NCBI GenBank assembly: GCA_015075075.1
Contig: JABTVA010000004.1
Span: 124,001 to 188,000 of the forward strand
Direction: 5' to 3'
DNA length: 64,000 nt
DNA from: Deltaproteobacteria bacterium
GTDB taxonomy: Bacteria; Desulfobacterota; GWC2-55-46
Below, in pieces: positions 63,812-64,000 of the stretch. Under the pieces are notes generated by a model. It was not told where the DNA came from. It saw nothing but the letters and a program-made list of their open reading frames with translations, and searched no databases. The position numbers and the translations under genes are program-made. The stretch's first letter is position 1. Every line of letters begins with the position of its first letter.

Positions 63812-63824
63812 GCCCCGGGGGCAT

Positions 63825-64000
63825 TTGCGTTCCAAGGACAATATCCTATCCGGCCATTCGATCCAGCCGATGTCCTCCGGGGACCTCGAAGACGTCCTCA
63901 GGATAGAGAAGGCCTCTTTCCCGAAGCCCTGGACCAGGGCCATGTTCGAAGGGGAGCTCAAGAACCCGGTCTCGTTCGCGTACACCCTGCGGGTGCGCTC
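63825..64000 (+). CDS. rimI: Ribosomal-protein alanine acetyltransferase RimI, 3'-truncated
   Basis: Only the first 58 residues are in the window: SIQPMSSGDLEDVLRIEKAS, FPKPWTRAMFEGELKNPVS and AYTLRV. This matches RimI (IRPM...DL..VLAIE..SF..PW). RimI acetylates the N-terminus of ribosomal protein S18. Start is TTG 63825. In many bacteria rimI neighbours tsaB, which cannot be seen here. Confidence 0.8.
   Translation, partial: MRSKDNILSGHSIQPMSSGDLEDVLRIEKASFPKPWTRAMFEGELKNPVSFAYTLRVR

Overview
The window looks like a chromosomal segment from a GC-rich, Gram-negative bacterium that makes c-type cytochromes. It has a complete mraZ-to-ftsZ division and cell-wall cluster, a MurE with the meso-diaminopimelate DNPR motif, a class A RNase P RNA, an RNase E/G next to two radical SAM genes, a queA-tgt-yajC-secD-secF run, and many c-di-GMP proteins. 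This combination resembles deltaproteobacterial lineages (Desulfobacterota) or Nitrospirota. No rRNA or marker search was possible, so the placement is inference.

Layout. 0-5.3 kb: radical SAM/SPASM tail, small metal-site proteins (SAP-like, YHS, DUF1540), a DUF2249-NifU fusion, an HD-GYP protein, a SAM hydrolase and dtd. 5.3-17 kb: yjbQ, a PfkB kinase, two haem proteins, glyS, a receiver-PilZ protein, a CAU tRNA, a zinc-ribbon protein, an RNase H, rnpB, an adenylate/guanylate cyclase and a TPR lipoprotein. 17.3-35.6 kb: the dcw operon (mraZ rsmH ftsL ftsI murE murF mraY murD ftsW murG murC murB ddl ftsQ ftsA ftsZ), with a clear promoter and a 10-bp-periodic MraZ operator. 35.8-50.2 kb: two radical SAM proteins, RNase E/G, cytochromes, a SpoIID-like protein, queA, tgt, yajC, secD and secF. 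50.5-56.2 kb: a signalling block of PocR-GAF-GGDEF, an AAA ATPase fused to an anti-sigma-type kinase, a STAS protein and GAF-HD-GYP. 56.3-64 kb: recJ, a lytic transglycosylase, agmatinase, pyruvoyl arginine decarboxylase, two D-Ala-D-Ala-ligase-like ATP-grasp enzymes, a GNAT, a methyltransferase and the start of rimI.

Three dispersed repeat families lie between the genes. The first is a structured element of about 130-165 nt in five copies (A1-A3, B1-B3 less any decayed arms; six loci counted singly). Its outer stems differ between copies by compensatory changes, and each copy ends in a hairpin with a constant GGCA loop. I do not recognise it, and it is the best candidate here for an undescribed structured RNA or element. 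The second is a palindromic MITE of about 143 bp with 4-bp target duplications. One copy sits exactly inside an ATGA stop/start overlap, leaving both codons intact and supplying a Shine-Dalgarno-like AGAGG. The third is a hairpin repeat that now forms the C-terminal tail of an HD-GYP protein.

From about 15.6 kb onward many genes, including essential ones (mraY, ftsW, murG, murC, tgt), carry frameshifts or an in-frame stop, often in dense local clusters. Essential function and normal flanking sequence suggest consensus errors rather than decay, so these genes are annotated as whole CDSs with the break described.
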